Under the pieces are notes generated by a model, which searched no databases, was not told the origin of the DNA, and saw only the letters and a list, made by a program, of their open reading frames with translations. A DNA stretch of 64,000 nt from an uncultured Methanospirillum sp. (GTDB lineage Archaea > Halobacteriota > Methanomicrobia > Methanomicrobiales > Methanospirillaceae). The position numbers and the translations under genes are program-made. This document shows positions 34,470 to 45,410 of this stretch, one piece after another. The stretch is from positions 3,100,001-3,164,000 of the forward strand of contig NZ_OY764544.1 of NCBI RefSeq assembly GCF_963668475.1. Reading direction: 5' to 3'. The stretch's first letter is position 1. Every line of letters starts with the position of its first letter.

Positions 34470-36029
34470 TTGATTGATAGGAGCATCCTTTCACAGGCAT
34501 ATTTTGCCCGGGACCATGTAGCCCGGCATCAGCTGGATTCGTTCAATTATTTTCTGACTCATAATCTGCATAAGGTCGTTGAAGAGCAGCGGGTTATTGA
34601 AACAGATATTGAGTCACGAGGTAAAGGAAACGAACCGGTATCGGTTGAGCTAGGAGACCTGAAAATATTACGGCCCCTTGTCAGGGAAGCAGACGGTTCG
34701 CAGTCTGAACTCTTCCCTGGTGAGGCAAGGCTGCGCAATATCACATACGCAGCGCCGATTCAGCTGGATCTTACCCTTGTTCAGGGTGGAGTCCGCCAGG
34801 AACCGGTGACCGCTACCATCGGGCAACTCCCGATCATGGTAGGATCAGTAGCCTGCAATCTGTCAGGCCTGACCGAAGAGGAGCGTGTCTCTCATGGTGA
34901 GGATCCGCTCGATCCCGGGGCCTATTTCATTGTCAACGGAACAGAACGGGTTCTAATGACGCTCGAGGATCTTGCCTCAAACAAGATCATGACCGAGTAC
35001 ACCGAGAGATACAACGAGCGCATTTATGTTGCAAAAGTGTTCTCCCAGTTCAGGGGATATCGTGCCCTCGTGGTTGTGGAACGTAACCGCAAGAACCTGC
35101 TTGAGGTCACCTTCCCGTCTGTTGCCGGTCATCTTCGGTTCGTGGACCTGATGCGTGCTCTCGGGATGACCAGCGATGCAGAGGTTGTCAAGGCTGTCTC
35201 AACAGACGAGGAGATCCTCACCTTCATGATGCAGAATCTTGAAGAGAGCGAGTGCGACTCGGTTGAGTGCGGAGTGATGTATGTCGGTAAGAAACTGGCA
35301 CCAAACCAGACCCGCGACTACCAGAAGAAACGGGCAGAATTTGTGCTTGACAACTACCTGCTTCCGCATCTCAACTACATGATGCCGCGGTTTGTACATG
35401 AGGAGGACGAGGAGCAGATGAAGATCGTCCGCTCTGTCAGACTTGCAAAGGCACACTTCCTCGGACGTATGGCTGAGGCCTGCTTTGATCTCGTACTGGA
35501 TCGCCGGCGTATCGATGATAAAGATCACTACGCAAACAAACGGCTCAAACTCGCGGGGGACCTTATGGAGGATCTCTTCCGTATCTCCCTCAACCGGCTG
35601 ACTCGTGATATCAAATACCAACTTGAGCGTGCCAGCATGAGACACCGCGACCTCTCAATAGCAACCGCGGTCCGTGCTGATGTGCTGACTGAACGATTGC
35701 TCCACCCGCTTGCCACCGGTAACTGGGTAGGAGGCAGGACCGGTGTGTCGCAGCTCCTTGATCGCATAGATCATATGAGCGTGCTTTCACACCTCCGCCG
35801 TGTCATCTCCCCGCTCTCTCGTTCCCAACCACACTTCGAGGCTCGTGATCTCCATCCAACCCAGTGGGGACGGATCTGTCCGAGTGAAACCCCTGAAGGT
35901 CCGAACTGTGGTCTTGTGAAGAACTTCGCCCAGATGGTTGAGATCAGCAAGGGAGTATATGACGATGAAGAGATCATCAGAATGCTCTACGGCCTCGGTG
36001 TTGAACAGATTAGAGGTGAACTTCAGTGA
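34470..36029 (+). CDS. rpoB2: RNA polymerase subunit B'' (Rpb2 N-terminal half)
   Basis: 519 residues. It starts at a TTG (34470), the only start compatible with [17 protein letters not shown] at the N-terminus. It carries the N-terminal half of the second largest subunit, including the protrusion and lobe and, at the end, the fork segment [20 protein letters not shown] and [15 protein letters not shown]. The stop overlaps the next start by GTGA. The split into B'' and B' is the methanogen/Archaeoglobus arrangement. Confidence 0.97.
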   Translation: MIDRSILSQAYFARDHVARHQLDSFNYFLTHNLHKVVEEQRVIETDIESRGKGNEPVSVELGDLKILRPLVREADGSQSELFPGEARLRNITYAAPIQLDLTLVQGGVRQEPVTATIGQLPIMVGSVACNLSGLTEEERVSHGEDPLDPGAYFIVNGTERVLMTLEDLASNKIMTEYTERYNERIYVAKVFSQFRGYRALVVVERNRKNLLEVTFPSVAGHLRFVDLMRALGMTSDAEVVKAVSTDEEILTFMMQNLEESECDSVECGVMYVGKKLAPNQTRDYQKKRAEFVLDNYLLPHLNYMMPRFVHEEDEEQMKIVRSVRLAKAHFLGRMAEACFDLVLDRRRIDDKDHYANKRLKLAGDLMEDLFRISLNRLTRDIKYQLERASMRHRDLSIATAVRADVLTERLLHPLATGNWVGGRTGVSQLLDRIDHMSVLSHLRRVISPLSRSQPHFEARDLHPTQWGRICPSETPEGPNCGLVKNFAQMVEISKGVYDDEEIIRMLYGLGVEQIRGELQ

Positions 36030-37846
36030 TAGAGACAAAATCCCGTGTGTTTGTTGATGGGGCGCTTATTGGCCTTGTCGATGATCCCAAGGATCTGGTC
36101 CAGAAGATCAGAACCATGCGCAGGCAGGGTGTCATCTCAACCGAGGTGAACTGTTCGCACAAGGAGTTCAACGGCGATATCATCATCCATACCGATCGCG
36201 GGCGTGCCCGCAGACCGTTGATCGTTCTTCAGGATGGGAAACCTATGATCACTGAGGACGATCTCCTGAAACTGAAAAACAAGGAGATCGCGTTTCTTGA
36301 TCTGATTACCAGCGGTGTTATCGAGTTCGTGGATGCTGAAGAGGAAGAAGATCTCTTCATCGCAATGACGCCTGATGATATTACTCCTGCTCACACTCAT
36401 CTTGAGATCGATCCGTCACTGATTCTTGGTATCGGGGCAGCACATGTCCCGTTCCCTGAACACAACGCATCACCGCGTGTAACGATGGGTGCAGGAATGG
36501 TCAAGCAGGCGCTCGGGTTTGCGAACGCTAATATGAAACTCAGGCCTGATACCCGTGGCCACCTGCTTCACTACGTTCAGAAGCCTCTCGTGTACACTCA
36601 GACATCAGAAGGAATCGGCTCCGACGATCGTGCTGCAGGTCAGAACTTCGTGGTTGCCATCCTCTCGTACGAAGGGTACAACATTGAAGATGCTCTCATC
36701 TTCAACAAGGCCTCAATCGACCGTGGTCTTGGTAGATCCCACTTTTTAAGAACATACGAGGGTGAAGAGCGCCGGTACCCTGGAGGTCAGATCGACCGCA
36801 TCCAGGTTCCTGACGAGGATGTGGTCGGCGCCCATGGTGCAGACTATTATGCAAATCTGGATGATGACGGAATCATCAACCCGGAGACTGTTGTTAACGA
36901 GAAGGATGTCATTATTGGCAAGACTTCTCCACCCCGTTTCCTGGAAGAGCCAAGCTCTGAACTGATTACGGTTGAGAAACGGCGTGACACCTCGGTCACC
37001 ATGCGAAGTAATGAGCATGGTATCGTTGACACTGTCATCCTGACCGAAGGAGAGAACAACTCCAAGCTCGTCAAGGTCAGAACCCGTGACCTCCGAATAC
37101 CCGAGGTTGGCGACAAGTTCGCATCACGCCACGGGCAGAAAGGAGTTATCGGACTCATCACTCCTGCCGTGGACATGCCGTTCACCGAGTCAGGGATGCA
37201 GCCTGATCTTGTCATCAATCCGCATGCAATTCCGTCTCGTATGACCATCGGGCATATGCTTGAGATGCTTGGTGGCAAGGTCGGATCGCTCGAAGGTCAC
37301 AGGGTGAACGGAACCGCCTTCTCCGGAGCGAGAGAGGAAGACCTCCGTGGTTCACTCAAAGCATTCGGGTTCTCCCACACCGGGCGTCAGGCTATGTGGG
37401 ATGGAATCACCGGCAGGAGATTCCAGGCAGATATCTACATCGGTGTCATCTACTACCAGAAACTCTACCACATGGTATCTTCGAAGATGCATGCACGTTC
37501 ACGCGGTCCTGTTCAGGTTCTGACCCGTCAGCCGACTGAAGGTCGTGCCCGTGAAGGAGGTCTTCGTTTTGGTGAGATGGAACGTGATGTGATGATCGGA
37601 CACGGAGCAGCAATGGCTCTCAAGGAGCGTCTGCTTGAAGAGTCCGATAAGGTCACCGAGTTTGTCTGCGCCAACTGTGGTATGGTTGCGATGCTTGACC
37701 GGAAGATGAACATCACCCGTTGCCTCAATTGTGGCAATGAGACTGATATCTATCCTGTTGAGATGAGTTATGCCTTCAAACTCCTCCTCGATGAGATGAA
37801 GAGTATGATGATTGCACCCCGTCTCAACCTTGAGGATGTCGTATAA
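36026..37846 (+). CDS. rpoB1: RNA polymerase subunit B' (Rpb2 C-terminal half)
   Basis: 606 residues from a GTG at 36026 overlapping the rpoB2 stop. It contains the hybrid-binding and wall regions ([40 protein letters not shown]) and the C-terminal anchor with a zinc ribbon, CANCGMV...CLNCG. It forms half of the active-centre cleft of the polymerase. Confidence 0.98.
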   Translation: MIETKSRVFVDGALIGLVDDPKDLVQKIRTMRRQGVISTEVNCSHKEFNGDIIIHTDRGRARRPLIVLQDGKPMITEDDLLKLKNKEIAFLDLITSGVIEFVDAEEEEDLFIAMTPDDITPAHTHLEIDPSLILGIGAAHVPFPEHNASPRVTMGAGMVKQALGFANANMKLRPDTRGHLLHYVQKPLVYTQTSEGIGSDDRAAGQNFVVAILSYEGYNIEDALIFNKASIDRGLGRSHFLRTYEGEERRYPGGQIDRIQVPDEDVVGAHGADYYANLDDDGIINPETVVNEKDVIIGKTSPPRFLEEPSSELITVEKRRDTSVTMRSNEHGIVDTVILTEGENNSKLVKVRTRDLRIPEVGDKFASRHGQKGVIGLITPAVDMPFTESGMQPDLVINPHAIPSRMTIGHMLEMLGGKVGSLEGHRVNGTAFSGAREEDLRGSLKAFGFSHTGRQAMWDGITGRRFQADIYIGVIYYQKLYHMVSSKMHARSRGPVQVLTRQPTEGRAREGGLRFGEMERDVMIGHGAAMALKERLLEESDKVTEFVCANCGMVAMLDRKMNITRCLNCGNETDIYPVEMSYAFKLLLDEMKSMMIAPRLNLEDVV

Positions 37847-37859
37847 GGAGGAGTGAAAC

Positions 37860-40520
37860 ATGGCAAGCCCAAAACGAATTGGGAGGATCGAGTTCGGTCT
37901 CCTCTCCCCGAAAGAGATCCGCCAGATGAGCGTCCGCAAGATCATCTGGGCTGATACCTATGATGATGACGGGTTCCCGTATCCTCAGGGTCTCATGGAT
38001 CTGCACCTTGGTGTCATCGACCCCGGTCTGCGGTGCAAGACCTGCAGCCAGAAGGCCGGTGAATGCCCCGGTCACTTCGGTCACATCGAGCTCGCGAAGC
38101 CGGTCATTCACGTGGGATATACTCGTCTGATCAGGAAACTGCTCAGGGTTACCTGCCGTGAATGTGGCCGCCTCCTCCTCTCACCCGAAGAGATCGAGAA
38201 GATCATGGGTCCCGAAGATGAGAGCAGCGGTGACTCTCTCTCAGAGAAGGATGTCAAAAAGGAACGTATCTGCCCTCACTGCGGTGAACAGCAGCTCAAG
38301 ATCAACTTTGAGAAACCAACCACATTTGCTGAGGTCACCACCGATGACCGCGGTAAAAAGGTCGAAAACAAGCTGACTCCTGCCGATATCAGGGCACGAC
38401 TTGAGAAGATTCCTGATGAAGACCTGATTCACCTTGGAATCGAGCCTTCGGTTGCACGCCCTGAGTGGACGATCCTCACCGTGCTCCCGGTTCCCCCGGT
38501 CACGATGCGTCCATCCATTATCCTGGAGAACGGTCAGCGGTCTGAGGATGATCTCACCCACAAACTTGTGGATATCATTCGTATCAACCAGCGATTCAAA
38601 GAGAACCAGGATGCAGGGGCACCACAGTTGATCATTGAGGATCTCTGGGAACTGCTCCAGTACCATGTCACCACGTACATGGATAACGAGGTTGCAGGAT
38701 GTCCACCTGCACGTCACCGGTCAGGAAGACCGCTCAAGACGCTCTCGCAGCGTCTGAAAGGAAAGGACGGTCGTTTCCGTGGCAGTCTTTCTGGTAAGCG
38801 TGTCAACTTCTCCTCGCGTACCGTCATCTCCCCAAGCCCGAACCTCTCGGTCAACGAAGTTGGTATCCCGCTCAAGATCGCCAATGAGATGACCATCCCT
38901 GTTCAGGCAACAATATACAATATCGACGAGCTCCGTCAGATCGTCAAGATAGGTCCTGAGAGACCTGGCGTGAAGAGTCCGTGCGGTGCTAACTATGTCA
39001 TCAGGCCTGACAAGCGGCGTATCAGGCTGGTGAAGGGAACCGGAGCAGAAGACGGGAACCTTGAGTTCGTATCAGAACAGATTGAACCCGGCTGGATCGT
39101 TGAGCGTCACCTTCGTGACGGCGACATCGTTCTCTTCAACCGTCAGCCTTCCCTGCACCGGATGTCCATCATGGCCCACTGGGTCAAACTGATGGACGGA
39201 AAGACATTCAGGCTCAATCCTGCAGTATGTCCTCCCTATAACGCAGATTTCGATGGTGATGAGATGAACCTGCATATTCCTCAAACCGAGGAGGCACGGG
39301 CAGAGGCAGCAATGCTCGCAAGTGTGCAGGAGAACATTCTCTCACCGCGTTTCGGTGGTCCGATCATCGGTGGTATTCACGATCATATCTCCGGAATCTT
39401 CCTGCTTACGCATATGGTAAGATGGTTCACCAAGGGTGAGGCTATCGATCTTCTCAAAAACAATAATGTAGATCGCCTTGGAAAACCTGGGAAGGTAGAA
39501 GATGGCGTTGAATACTGGAGTAACAAGCAGGTCTTCTCCAGAATTCTCCCGTCTGATCTGAACATGGTCTTCCAGGCATCATCCTGTAAGAACTGTGAGA
39601 AGTGCATGAAAGCCGAGTGCGATCGTGATGCGTACGTTCAGATCCGAGATGGTAACCTCATCTCCGGTGTCATCGACAAGCGTGCCGTTGGGGCATTTGA
39701 TGGTGCAATCCTTCACAGGATCATCAGGCAGTACCAGTATTCACGCGCTGCCCGGTTCATTGATGATGTCACAAGGCTCTCTATTCGCGCCATCATGCAT
39801 GACGGTTTCACATTCGGTATTGATGATGAAGACCTCTCCAAGAGTGACTATGGTCAGATTCGTGAGGTCCTTGCCCAGGCTGCTGAAGATGTGAACCGGA
39901 GGATCAAGATCTTTGAAGATGGTCAGCTCGAGCCAATGCCGGGTAGGACTCCTGAAGAGACTCTTGAGATGCAGATCATGCAGGTGCTTGGAAAGGCTCG
40001 TGATAACACTGGTGAGATTGCAGGCCGTCACCTTGGTCTCTCAAACTCGGCAGTGGTCATGGCTGTATCCGGAGCCCGTGGTTCGATGTTGAACCTGACC
40101 CAGATGGCAGGTTGTGTCGGACAGCAGGCAGTTCGTGGTGAGCGTATCATGAGAGGATACGAAGACCGTACGCTCCCGCATTTCAAGAAAGATGAACGCG
40201 GGGCGATGGGTCACGGGTTTGTGATGAACAGTTACAAGTCCGGTCTCAACCCGACTGAGTTCTTCTTTCATGCAATCGGAGGTCGTGAAGGTCTTGTGGA
40301 CACTGCAGTCCGTACTTCACAGTCAGGTTACCTCCAGCGGCGTATGATCAACGCTCTGCAGGATCTCAAGGTTGCATATGATGGTTCAGTCCGGACCACC
40401 GGCGGTCGAATCATCCAGATTGAGTATGGTGAAGACTCAACAGATCCGATGAAGAGTTCGTTTGGTGAGCCTGTGGATGTCGAAGGTATTGTGGGCAACA
40501 TTCTCAAGGAGGAGATCTGA
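37860..40520 (+). CDS. rpoA1: RNA polymerase subunit A' (Rpb1 N-terminal part)
   Basis: 886 residues with a strong ribosome site (GGAGGAG at 37847-37853). Clamp zinc site [19 protein letters not shown] near residue 59, and the catalytic Mg2+ loop [10 protein letters not shown] near residue 460. The bridge-helix segment lies near [20 protein letters not shown] toward the end. Its stop overlaps the rpoA2 start (TGATG). Confidence 0.98.
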   Translation: MASPKRIGRIEFGLLSPKEIRQMSVRKIIWADTYDDDGFPYPQGLMDLHLGVIDPGLRCKTCSQKAGECPGHFGHIELAKPVIHVGYTRLIRKLLRVTCRECGRLLLSPEEIEKIMGPEDESSGDSLSEKDVKKERICPHCGEQQLKINFEKPTTFAEVTTDDRGKKVENKLTPADIRARLEKIPDEDLIHLGIEPSVARPEWTILTVLPVPPVTMRPSIILENGQRSEDDLTHKLVDIIRINQRFKENQDAGAPQLIIEDLWELLQYHVTTYMDNEVAGCPPARHRSGRPLKTLSQRLKGKDGRFRGSLSGKRVNFSSRTVISPSPNLSVNEVGIPLKIANEMTIPVQATIYNIDELRQIVKIGPERPGVKSPCGANYVIRPDKRRIRLVKGTGAEDGNLEFVSEQIEPGWIVERHLRDGDIVLFNRQPSLHRMSIMAHWVKLMDGKTFRLNPAVCPPYNADFDGDEMNLHIPQTEEARAEAAMLASVQENILSPRFGGPIIGGIHDHISGIFLLTHMVRWFTKGEAIDLLKNNNVDRLGKPGKVEDGVEYWSNKQVFSRILPSDLNMVFQASSCKNCEKCMKAECDRDAYVQIRDGNLISGVIDKRAVGAFDGAILHRIIRQYQYSRAARFIDDVTRLSIRAIMHDGFTFGIDDEDLSKSDYGQIREVLAQAAEDVNRRIKIFEDGQLEPMPGRTPEETLEMQIMQVLGKARDNTGEIAGRHLGLSNSAVVMAVSGARGSMLNLTQMAGCVGQQAVRGERIMRGYEDRTLPHFKKDERGAMGHGFVMNSYKSGLNPTEFFFHAIGGREGLVDTAVRTSQSGYLQRRMINALQDLKVAYDGSVRTTGGRIIQIEYGEDSTDPMKSSFGEPVDVEGIVGNILKEEI

Positions 40521-42511
40521 TGATGGGAGAACTTCCCGATATCTCGGCAGAGGCAGCCAAGGTTGTGCTCAAATATTTTGAAGAGCACCGCGTTAAACGC
40601 CGATTCCCAGAAGATGTTCCTGACCATATCCGTGAGATCCTCATGGAGATGGTTGAGTGGGTGATGAAGGAGGAGGAAGGGGTAGAAGACTCCCTTCTTG
40701 ATGATCAGGCCTTCATCGCAAGGATGGAAGATCTTATCCATGCAGAGAAGTTTTATGAGTGGCTTAATGACCGCTTTTATCAACTGACCCTGCAGGATCA
40801 TGAACCCGAGAGCGAGGATGAGAGTGAAGAAATTCCTCCCATCGAAGGCGAGGTCATCATCACCCCGATCCGAAAGACCAAACTTACCAATCAGGATAAG
40901 AAGGCAATCGAGATCAGGGAGTTCTTTGCAGATCACATCCTGACCACAGATAAGATTTCGGAGATTCCAGAAAGGATAGAGAAACTCCTGAAGGAGCAGA
41001 TCAAGGAGTTCAAGAAGGATGAGAACCCGAACTTCAGGTTGACTCAGAAGCAGTATAATGTTTTCCTCGGAGAACAGCTGAAGCAGGGCAACTTCGAGAA
41101 CTGGCTTGTCCAGGCATTCCCTCTATCTGCAGATCTAGGTAAAGGTGATATCCCGGTACGTCGCGAGGAACCGGTTGAAGCGATGAAGATCCCCGACTGG
41201 GTCGATCTCTCGCGGTTTGAGACACTTGACCGGTTCCAGCAGGACAAGTACAGGGAACTGCTTCGCGATCATCTGCCGAGAATTGAGGAACTGGTAGATC
41301 ATCCAGAAGCACTTGCCAGGATCAATAACCGGTTCTTTGGTATCCTTGAACCAAATCTTCCCCACCGTACCAATACTGCACTTGCCAAGATCGTGATTAA
41401 GCGTGAAATCGAAGGAATTGATGCCCCTGAACGGTTCATTACCGATGATCAGTTTGCAGGGATCATGGCACAAGTGCTCAAGGAGTACAAGCATACCAGG
41501 ATCGAACCGTGTGAAGCTGTAGGTGTGATCGCTGCTCAGTCCATTGGTGAGCCTGGTACCCAGATGACCATGCGTACCTTCCACTACGCTGGTGTGGCCG
41601 AGATCAACGTTACCCTCGGTCTGCCCCGTCTTATCGAGATCATGGATGCCAGAAAGGAGCCATCCACCCCGACTATGACGATCTATCTGCGAGAAGGATA
41701 TGCTGCCGACCGTGACAAGGCCAGGCAGGTCTCATGGCAGATTGAGGCGGCTCCACTCCAGGAGTTTGGTGATATCACCACCGATATGGCTAAGATGCAG
41801 ATCGTGGTTCACCTCAACAAGCAGGTCTGTGACAAGCGGAAGATCAGTATCAAGGAGATCCTTGAAGCTGGGCCGAAGAAGATCCGTGAGCGCCGCCACT
41901 ACCGTGACTTTGATCATGAGATCGATGAGGCCAATGGTTTCATTGTCTTCCTGCCAAAGGATCGCGGGAGCTATCAGAATCTCTTCCAGCTCAAGGAACA
42001 TGTCAGAAATGTCATCGTTCAGGGAATTGATGATATTGAGCGTGTGGTGGTCAGGAAAGAATCCGGCGAGTACATCCTCTACACAGAAGGTTCAAACCTG
42101 AAGGATGTCTTCGCAGTCCGTGGTGTGGATACCTCCAGGACGAGGACCAACAACATCAATGAGATCTCTCAGGTGCTTGGTATCGAGGCGGCACGCAATG
42201 CAATCATCAATGAAGCCCTTGCAACGCTTGGTGAGCAGGGTATCATGGTTGATGTCCGTCACATCATGCTCGTTGCTGACATGATGTGCATGGAAGGCGA
42301 GGTCAAGCAGATCGGACGTCACGGTATTGCAGGAGAGAAGGAGAGTGTCCTCTCCCGTGCAGCATTCGAAGTGACCGTCAATCACCTCCTTGATGCAGCG
42401 GTAGCCCATGAAGCAGATATTCTCTGCGGGGTGACTGAGAACGTCATCGTCGGTCAGCCGATTCAGCTCGGAACCGGGGATGTTAAATTAGTAGTAAGGC
42501 ATAAAGTATAG
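40520..42511 (+). CDS. rpoA2: RNA polymerase subunit A'' with long N-terminal extension
   Basis: 663 residues. The canonical A'' starts at about residue 305: [35 protein letters not shown] region (316-348), trigger-loop-adjacent [28 protein letters not shown], and the C-terminal jaw/cleft part. Typical A'' is under 400 residues, so about 300 residues are extra at the N-terminus. The extension contains two similar helical modules (about 19-82 and 135-196), both ending FY/FE-x-WL and carrying an LxxxQ segment, separated by an acidic linker (94-109, [12 protein letters not shown]), then a third, looser copy (about 243-323) that leads into the canonical start. Start and reading frame are secure: the gene overlaps rpoA1 and has GGAGG upstream. 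No intein motifs. Confidence 0.96.
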   Translation: MMGELPDISAEAAKVVLKYFEEHRVKRRFPEDVPDHIREILMEMVEWVMKEEEGVEDSLLDDQAFIARMEDLIHAEKFYEWLNDRFYQLTLQDHEPESEDESEEIPPIEGEVIITPIRKTKLTNQDKKAIEIREFFADHILTTDKISEIPERIEKLLKEQIKEFKKDENPNFRLTQKQYNVFLGEQLKQGNFENWLVQAFPLSADLGKGDIPVRREEPVEAMKIPDWVDLSRFETLDRFQQDKYRELLRDHLPRIEELVDHPEALARINNRFFGILEPNLPHRTNTALAKIVIKREIEGIDAPERFITDDQFAGIMAQVLKEYKHTRIEPCEAVGVIAAQSIGEPGTQMTMRTFHYAGVAEINVTLGLPRLIEIMDARKEPSTPTMTIYLREGYAADRDKARQVSWQIEAAPLQEFGDITTDMAKMQIVVHLNKQVCDKRKISIKEILEAGPKKIRERRHYRDFDHEIDEANGFIVFLPKDRGSYQNLFQLKEHVRNVIVQGIDDIERVVVRKESGEYILYTEGSNLKDVFAVRGVDTSRTRTNNINEISQVLGIEAARNAIINEALATLGEQGIMVDVRHIMLVADMMCMEGEVKQIGRHGIAGEKESVLSRAAFEVTVNHLLDAAVAHEADILCGVTENVIVGQPIQLGTGDVKLVVRHKV

Positions 42512-42521
42512 GGTATTTCAT

Positions 42522-42809
42522 ATGGATTTCAACACTTCCCTCAGACGGGCAATCAAGACCGGGACCGTGATCCTTGGTCAGAATGAGACTAGAGAGAGTA
42601 TCGAGAGCAAAAAAGCACAGCTCATTGTAGTTGCAGAGAACTGCCCGAAGGAGTTTGTTGAGTACCTTTCCGGCAAGGAACAGGTCAAGGCTCACACCTT
42701 CCCGGGTTCAAGTGTCCAGCTCGGCCGTGCCTGTGGTAAGCCATTCATGGTAAGCGCCCTGGCAGTTGTGGAAGCAGGCGAGTCTGACATCCTGAGCCTT
42801 TCAAGGTAA
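42522..42809 (+). CDS. rpl30e: Ribosomal protein L30e
   Basis: 95 residues, full length for archaeal L30e: DFNTSLRRAIKTGTVILG, an LIVVAENCP strand and GRACGKPFMVSALAVVEAG. It binds 23S rRNA through the L7Ae/L30e fold. Cotranscribed between rpoA2 (10 bases) and nusA (9 bases), as in most Euryarchaeota. Confidence 0.97.
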   Translation: MDFNTSLRRAIKTGTVILGQNETRESIESKKAQLIVVAENCPKEFVEYLSGKEQVKAHTFPGSSVQLGRACGKPFMVSALAVVEAGESDILSLSR

Positions 42810-42818
42810 GCGAGTGGT

Positions 42819-43247
42819 ATGGGAGTAGTTCTTAACGAAGAGAAGCTGGCCCTGATCGCCCGGTTTGAGCACCTGACCGGTGCGGGAAGCCGTGACGTCA
42901 TCGCCGACGAGGAGAATAACCGGTTTATCTTTATCGTAAATAACGGTGAGATGGGGCTTGCCATCGGCAAACAGGGTGCCAATATTAAGAAAGCAGCCGA
43001 AACGCTGGGCAAGCGCTGTGAGGTTGTGGAGTACTCGGATGATCCGAGTCAGTTCCTCAAGAACTGCTTCCATCCGGCCAAGGTCACCGAGATTCAGTAC
43101 TCGGATTACCACGGTGATCAGATCGCCCATGTGGTGATCATGGATGAGGATCGGGGACTTGCCATCGGAAAGGCAGGCAAGAATCTGAACCGTACAAAGA
43201 TGCTTGCTCTCCGCGAGCACAATATCCAGAACATTATTCTCGAGTAA
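42819..43247 (+). CDS. nusA: NusA-like KH protein
   Basis: 142 residues. Two KH domains with GxxG loops, LAIGKQGANIKK (about 46-57) and LAIGKAGKNLNR (about 109-120); archaeal NusA lacks the S1 and N-terminal polymerase-binding domains of bacterial NusA. It acts in transcription elongation or termination by binding RNA. Last gene of the operon; the ribosomal S12/S7/EF-2 genes that usually follow in methanogens are not here. Confidence 0.95.
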   Translation: MGVVLNEEKLALIARFEHLTGAGSRDVIADEENNRFIFIVNNGEMGLAIGKQGANIKKAAETLGKRCEVVEYSDDPSQFLKNCFHPAKVTEIQYSDYHGDQIAHVVIMDEDRGLAIGKAGKNLNRTKMLALREHNIQNIILE

Positions 43248-43258
43248 CCTCTTTTTTT
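43248..43258 (+). terminator. T-run after nusA
   Basis: CTTTTTTT directly after the nusA stop, consistent with archaeal intrinsic termination and with the operon ending here. Confidence 0.5.
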
Positions 43259-43325
43259 GAACCGATTATCTGTTTGATTCAGATCATAATCCTGAAATAG
43301 TAATCAGGTTGAACAGACTTCTATT

Positions 43326-44093
43326 ATGGATGGAACCAGAGCGTTACTGGTAAGTCTTGTACTTCTCTCACTGACAGTGATAGGAATCGGAACTGCAGCA
43401 GAGACCGGGACATTTCCAGTACCCGTAGAGACGATCCAGCCTCCCGCAAATCTCTCGATAGGAGTGCAGGTTGATCAGATGGGTTCAGCAATCACTGCGA
43501 CCTTCCGCGGCGGCTTTGGTCAGAACCTTCTGAAGTCACTGCAGATTACAGTCACATCACCCGACGGTAAAACAGAGACAAAGAACCTTGGATGGGAGAC
43601 CGGTGACACGGCTACATTCACAGGGACCGGGTGTGGTGACCAGGTGACAGGGAATGCAGTCTACATGGATGGAGTCGAATATCCGTTCCTCAACGAAGTG
43701 CTTCCATCAGTATCTGGAATATGCAGTACAGACTTTAAAGTAGTCGTTGATCCCTGTGAGGAGATTGCTGCATCACCGGCATTGAAACCTGATCCAATCG
43801 AGGAGATACCGGCAAACAAGTCTGTTGCCATTCAGGCAAATGTAGATATAAGAACCATCACCGTGGAGTACCGCGGTGGATTTGGCCAGAATATCATTAA
43901 GTCACTGAAGGTCACCAGGTATGCTCCTGACGGAACGACGGAGACAAAGGATCTCGGCACCAGTACCGGCTCAACTGTAACCTTCGTGGCATCTAACAAC
44001 TGCATGGAGCGGATAGGTGCTGATGTAGCATTCATGGATGGGACGCAGTATCACTTCTTTGATCAGGTTCTTCACATCAGCAGAACCTACTAA
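43326..44093 (+). CDS. Exported protein with two tandem repeat domains
   Basis: 255 residues. Signal peptide (LLVSLVLLSLTVIGIGTAA). The mature chain has two copies of a beta-rich domain of about 90 residues: the first with TFRGGFGQNLLKSLQITVTS, TETKNLGW and YMDGVEYPF; the second with EYRGGFGQNIIKSLKVTRYA, TETKDLGT and FMDGTQYHFFDQV. The copies are joined by a Pro/Ala/Glu-rich linker and carry one or two cysteines each (C-G-D, C-M-E). No C-terminal anchor. Monocistronic between nusA and tRNA-Arg. Probably an extracellular binding or structural protein; no family recognised. Confidence 0.8.
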   Translation: MDGTRALLVSLVLLSLTVIGIGTAAETGTFPVPVETIQPPANLSIGVQVDQMGSAITATFRGGFGQNLLKSLQITVTSPDGKTETKNLGWETGDTATFTGTGCGDQVTGNAVYMDGVEYPFLNEVLPSVSGICSTDFKVVVDPCEEIAASPALKPDPIEEIPANKSVAIQANVDIRTITVEYRGGFGQNIIKSLKVTRYAPDGTTETKDLGTSTGSTVTFVASNNCMERIGADVAFMDGTQYHFFDQVLHISRTY

Positions 44094-44113
44094 CTTTTTT
44101 AAAAAAGATTGTA

Positions 44114-44188
44114 CGGACCTGGGGGGATTCGAACCCCCGACATTCGGGTTAGAAGCCCGACGCTATATCCAGGCTAAGCCACAGGTCC
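44114..44188 (-). tRNA. tRNA-Arg (anticodon TCT)
   Basis: 75 bases on the minus strand: acceptor GGACCTG with CAGGTCC, anticodon arm TCGGG-CTTCTAA-CCCGA giving anticodon TCT for AGA, T arm GGGGG-TTCGAAT-CCCCC. Discriminator G, no encoded CCA, no intron. Confidence 0.95.
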
Positions 44189-44243
44189 ACCTGTGCCTCC
44201 ATATATTATATCTAGACTGGTTTAAACCTAGCGAAAAAAAGAG

Positions 44244-44639
44244 TTATCCTGCGTGAAAAATTACAGGTCTGACCACATCCACCAGTCGTGGTTCAGTGAG
44301 TCTGCAGGGATTAACAGTCGCCTTGATGGTGGTGTTTGAGATATACTTCAGCTTGCAGCGTGCTGACATCCTCTCACGCTCCATAACATGATATCCTTGT
44401 GAGACCTCAACCACGTGTTTCATGGTGATGGATACCGAGATGATCTCGACGATGATGCCGGTGTCTCCGATTGCGATATCTTCACAATCGATTGAGGTCA
44501 TGAAGACCCGTGCACCCGGTGCCACTGATGAGAGTGCGATGACATTGTGTGCACTCGTGAGTTCAACAGTCCGGGGGACACCCTTTCGTAGTTCCTCTAT
44601 CACCTGCGGCGAGATCCCTGATAATGTGATACATTCCAT
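44244..44639 (-). CDS. DUF473 family protein
   Basis: 131 residues from the ATG at 44639 (GTG 44648 overlaps the upstream stop as GTGA and would add three residues). Recognised as the methanogen DUF473 family by CITLSGISPQVIEELRKG at the N-terminus and ELTSAHNVIALSS. Small soluble beta-rich protein, function unknown. Coupled to the PAC2-family gene upstream, hinting at work on the same complex. Confidence 0.82.
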   Translation of the reverse strand: MECITLSGISPQVIEELRKGVPRTVELTSAHNVIALSSVAPGARVFMTSIDCEDIAIGDTGIIVEIISVSITMKHVVEVSQGYHVMERERMSARCKLKYISNTTIKATVNPCRLTEPRLVDVVRPVIFHAG

Positions 44640-44644
44640 GGAGG

Positions 44645-45379
44645 TCACCCGTACATGGGGAGCAATGGATCCGTTTTCACCGGCTGCTCCTCAGCCGACT
44701 GTACCTCTTCAGATAGACGATGCATCTGTGCTTCGATCTCATCTGCCTGTTCCAAGAGACCGCTTGTATCTACCTGCAACTGATAAATCGTGTTCATTAC
44801 CTCAATGGTTGCTGCTGCAGCCCGGGGATCAGGAGCGTTGATTGTCTCACCAAGAAGGCCGATACCAGGAATCCCCCTGACTTTGCACTCGGTGAGGATG
44901 CTGCTGGCAATGCCAGATATACTTCCGATAGGAAGCCTGAGTGCGGTCTCACCGATCTTGTCAAGCAGTTCTTTGCCTGTGGTGACACAGAACACCCGTT
45001 TCTCCGGTTCATTTGTGATGATACCTGCGATGGTTACCACTTCGGCAACCGTCACCGGTTTGAGCCAGTCAAGGATTGCATTGGCGACCTCGTAACAGAT
45101 CTGGGGATGAATTGGAATATCTGCAAATATAGCGACTGTTGCATCTTTCTCATAAATCCTGACAGGAACTGCAATGATTCCCTCGGTCATCATTGCCATC
45201 GGCGGGAAGTACTTGCTGGTGATCACCCCGATCTGGGTGAACCCGAGTTTCTCCACGATGTATGAGAGTGCGATGCTCCCCACAAGGCCGCTCCCGGGAA
45301 ATCCGATAAAGACGGTGACACCCTGACCTGAAGGTGGTGGTGACTGCACGATGACGTCGGGCACCTGACTGTTCATCAT
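44645..45379 (-). CDS. Proteasome assembly chaperone family protein (PAC2)
   Basis: 244 residues. The PAC2/COG2047 fold is marked by VFIGFPGSGLVGSIALSYI, ITSKYFPPMAMM and GIPGIGLLGETINAPDP, with a C-terminal helical tail (EEVQSAEEQPVKTDPLLP) where a proteasome-activating HbYX-type end would lie but is not clear. In Archaea such proteins assist or bind the 20S proteasome. Coupled to DUF473. A TATA-like element at 45403-45410 gives a leaderless start. Confidence 0.87.
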   Translation of the reverse strand: MMNSQVPDVIVQSPPPSGQGVTVFIGFPGSGLVGSIALSYIVEKLGFTQIGVITSKYFPPMAMMTEGIIAVPVRIYEKDATVAIFADIPIHPQICYEVANAILDWLKPVTVAEVVTIAGIITNEPEKRVFCVTTGKELLDKIGETALRLPIGSISGIASSILTECKVRGIPGIGLLGETINAPDPRAAAATIEVMNTIYQLQVDTSGLLEQADEIEAQMHRLSEEVQSAEEQPVKTDPLLPMYG

Positions 45380-45402
45380 TACATTAAGATACCCGTCGCA
45401 GC

Positions 45403-45410
45403 TATAAAAT
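45403..45410 (-). promoter_or_regulatory. TATA-like element of the PAC2-DUF473 operon, overlapping the divergent start
   Basis: Minus-strand ATTTTATA lies about 26 bases before the ATG at 45379 and touches the start codon of the divergent gene at 45409; the two starts are only 29 bases apart. Confidence 0.45.

Noticed and set aside
34088..34486. 132-codon minus-strand frame across tRNA-Lys and rpoH
   Set aside because: Its end reads RARGDLNPRPPG, the common mistranslation of a tRNA T-arm; it lies opposite two certain genes.
40520..42511. Intein in rpoA2 as explanation for the extra length
   Set aside because: The extra residues are all N-terminal; there is no Cys/Ser-start and His-Asn end flanking an insert, nor homing-endonuclease motifs.
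44038..44256. 72-codon plus-strand frame across tRNA-Arg(TCT)
   Set aside because: Contains GGFEPPTFGLEARR, the usual antisense tRNA artefact, and overlaps the end of the secreted-protein gene.
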